Source: Prevotella sp.
GTDB taxonomy: Bacteria; Bacteroidota; Bacteroidia; Bacteroidales; Bacteroidaceae
Direction of reading: 5' to 3'
Assembly (NCBI GenBank): GCA_017469955.1
Contig: JAFUFJ010000019.1
Location: forward strand, 1 to 64,000
DNA length: 64,000 nt
Every line of letters starts with the position of its first letter. Position 1 is the first letter of the stretch. The notes beneath the pieces are model-generated. The model had not been told where the DNA came from and ran no database searches. It saw nothing but the letters and a program-made list of their open reading frames with translations. The translations under genes were made by a program, and so were the position numbers. Below are positions 62,942-64,000 of the stretch, piece after piece.

Positions 62942-63562
62942 ATGAAACATCTAAAAACCATCGTCGCCTCGCTGGCACTGCTGGTCTCGACGGCCTGCAA
63001 CGGCAGCAAAAGCGGCGCAGAAACAGAAGCAAAGACAATGGAAAAGACAGGAAAGACTTTGGTGGTTTTCTTCTCTCATGCAGGCGAAAACTACAGTGTT
63101 GGCAACATCCCCGTGGGCAATACCAAGATTGTTGCCGACTACATCTCGGAGCTGACCGGCGCCGATCAGTTTGAGATTGTGGCCGACAAAGACTACGACA
63201 TGCCCTACATGCAGCTCATCGAGGTGGCCAAGCAGGAGACAAGAGACGGCGAACTGCCGGCATATCAGGGCGAAGTGAAGAATATCGACGACTACGATAC
63301 GGTCATCATCGGCGGGCCTATATGGTGGGGAACCTATCCACAGGTGATGTTCACCTTCTTCCGCGACTACGACCTCAACGGCAAAACAGTCATACCATTC
63401 TCGACACATGAGGGCAGCGGACTGGGTTCTGTAGTGGACGATGTCAGAGAAGCCTTCCCCGAAGCCGCCGTCAAAGGCCAGTTCAGCATCTACGGACATG
63501 AGGTGCGTTCGGGTAAGTCGAAGGTCGAAAAGTGGCTCAAAGGCCTCGGACTCGTGAAGTAA
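62942..63562 (+). CDS. Exported flavodoxin-like lipoprotein
   Basis: The 206-residue protein has a lipobox (LALLVSTAC), then a flavodoxin fold: TLVVFFSHAGENYSVGNIPVGNTKIVADYI, DDYDTVIIGGPIWWGTYPQVMFTFFRDY and PFSTHEGSGLGS. FMN-binding loops look complete (the first loop is extended compared with small flavodoxins). A lipid-anchored flavodoxin outside the cytoplasm is typical of Bacteroidetes and suggests an electron-transfer or reductase partner not visible here. Confidence 0.88.
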   Translation: MKHLKTIVASLALLVSTACNGSKSGAETEAKTMEKTGKTLVVFFSHAGENYSVGNIPVGNTKIVADYISELTGADQFEIVADKDYDMPYMQLIEVAKQETRDGELPAYQGEVKNIDDYDTVIIGGPIWWGTYPQVMFTFFRDYDLNGKTVIPFSTHEGSGLGSVVDDVREAFPEAAVKGQFSIYGHEVRSGKSKVEKWLKGLGLVK

Positions 63563-63569
63563 ACACCGC

Positions 63570-63679
63570 GAGAAAGCTATCCTTTCAGGGTCAGAAGTCT
63601 ATGGGTTCTGCCTGAGAAACGATAGCTTTCTGGCCCATAACCCTATGACTTCTGGGGCTAAACCCTTAGCTTTCTCAGC
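63570..63679. repeat. 110-bp pentameric 22-bp element, copy 9
   Basis: Units start at 63570 and then every 22 bp: AGAAAGCTATCCTTTC, AGAAGTCTATGGGTTCT, AGAAACGATAGCTTTCT, ATAACCCTATGACTTCT and TAAACCCTTAGCTTTCT. It is just after the flavodoxin stop codon. Confidence 0.93.
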
Positions 63680-63753
63680 GTCAACCCTCAACCACGCACA
63701 CCATCATCGGCACTCTTGAGAGCCGCTACCCCACCCTTTCAAACAGAAACAAT

Positions 63754-64000
63754 ATGGAAAACATCCTTACTTTGTCACAACAACACCTCGTCGCCATAGC
63801 CTGTCTTGAGGCAAAAGGCGACCAGAAGGCACTGGCCAGGCTCATCAATGACGGCCTCGACCACGGGCTTACCGTCTCTGAAATCAAGGAGGCTCTCGCC
63901 CAGCTTTATGCCTATACTGGCTTTCCAAGGAGCCTGAACGCCCTCGCAACCCTGCAGCAAGTGCTCGGCCAGCGTGAGGCCGGCGGACGTGAAACCGAAC
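63754..64000 (+). CDS. Carboxymuconolactone decarboxylase family protein, 3' end outside the window
   Basis: The first 82 residues are present (MENILTLSQQHLVAIACLEAKG then DQKALARLINDGLDHGLTVSEIKEALAQLYAYTGFPRSLNAL). The pattern HGLTVSEIKEAL...YxGFPR matches the alkylhydroperoxidase/carboxymuconolactone-decarboxylase family, although the CxxC redox motif of AhpD-type members is not in the visible part. The gene is cut by the window edge. Confidence 0.75.
   Translation, partial: MENILTLSQQHLVAIACLEAKGDQKALARLINDGLDHGLTVSEIKEALAQLYAYTGFPRSLNALATLQQVLGQREAGGRETE

Overview
The window looks like a chromosomal segment of a Prevotella-type Bacteroidetes (order Bacteroidales). The evidence is two SusC/SusD outer-membrane uptake pairs, a PorZ-type type IX secretion component, short 'GIYVVNGKKLVV'-like C-termini on secreted proteins, and promoters of the Bacteroidetes TTTG-(19-20 bp)-TAnnTTTG type, seen upstream of many genes. 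I saw no tRNA, rRNA, CRISPR array, prophage or transposase.

Layout. 1-4.9 kb: a 66-bp tandem promoter-like repeat, comM, a membrane Nudix-type protein and an EptA-like transferase. 5-13.5 kb: a DUF5020-type protein, an orphan iron-family ABC ATPase, three tandem FKBP prolyl isomerases, an Lrp regulator, a C26-M19 peptidase fusion and an M28 peptidase. 13.6-26.1 kb (minus): a secreted protein and a SusCD-type uptake locus in the order SusD, DUF5004-like, DUF4961-like, SusC, SusD, SusC, with no linked carbohydrate-active enzyme. 26.3-35 kb: a papain-like peptidase, a HAD phosphatase, then leuS-yitT-rdgB-porZ. 35.0-35.5 kb: a cluster of DnaA-box-like sites, a possible oriC. 35.5-46.2 kb: glycosyltransferase 9 and DUF4254 (minus), acpP-fabF-rnc, GH76, GH3-type adenylase, Ig-like and DUF3108 proteins. 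46.4-50.2 kb: a histidine phosphatase, then an ECF-sigma operon whose sigma gene carries an in-frame amber codon. 50.5-58.4 kb: rpoN, PAP2, purE, ispG and mutS. 58.5-64 kb: lgt, ychF, an AraC regulator with an acyltransferase, a flavodoxin and a truncated carboxymuconolactone-decarboxylase gene.

Two families of intergenic DNA are the main discovery here. Family A is nine copies of an exactly 110-bp element, each made of five contiguous 22-bp quasi-palindromes. The quasi-palindromes are built from a small set of interchangeable half-sites, and the element ends are fixed inverted GAGAAAGCTA termini. Family B is a promoter-hairpin module: a -33/-7 promoter whose -7 element sits in a GTAACTT...AAGTTAC palindrome, followed by a second stem whose sequence differs between copies while pairing is largely kept. 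Modules lie upstream of comM, the DUF5020 gene, leuS, the rpoN-linked gene and ychF. In every case the gene-proximal promoter lacks the right half of the palindrome, while distal copies keep it. No protein in the window is obviously tied to either family.
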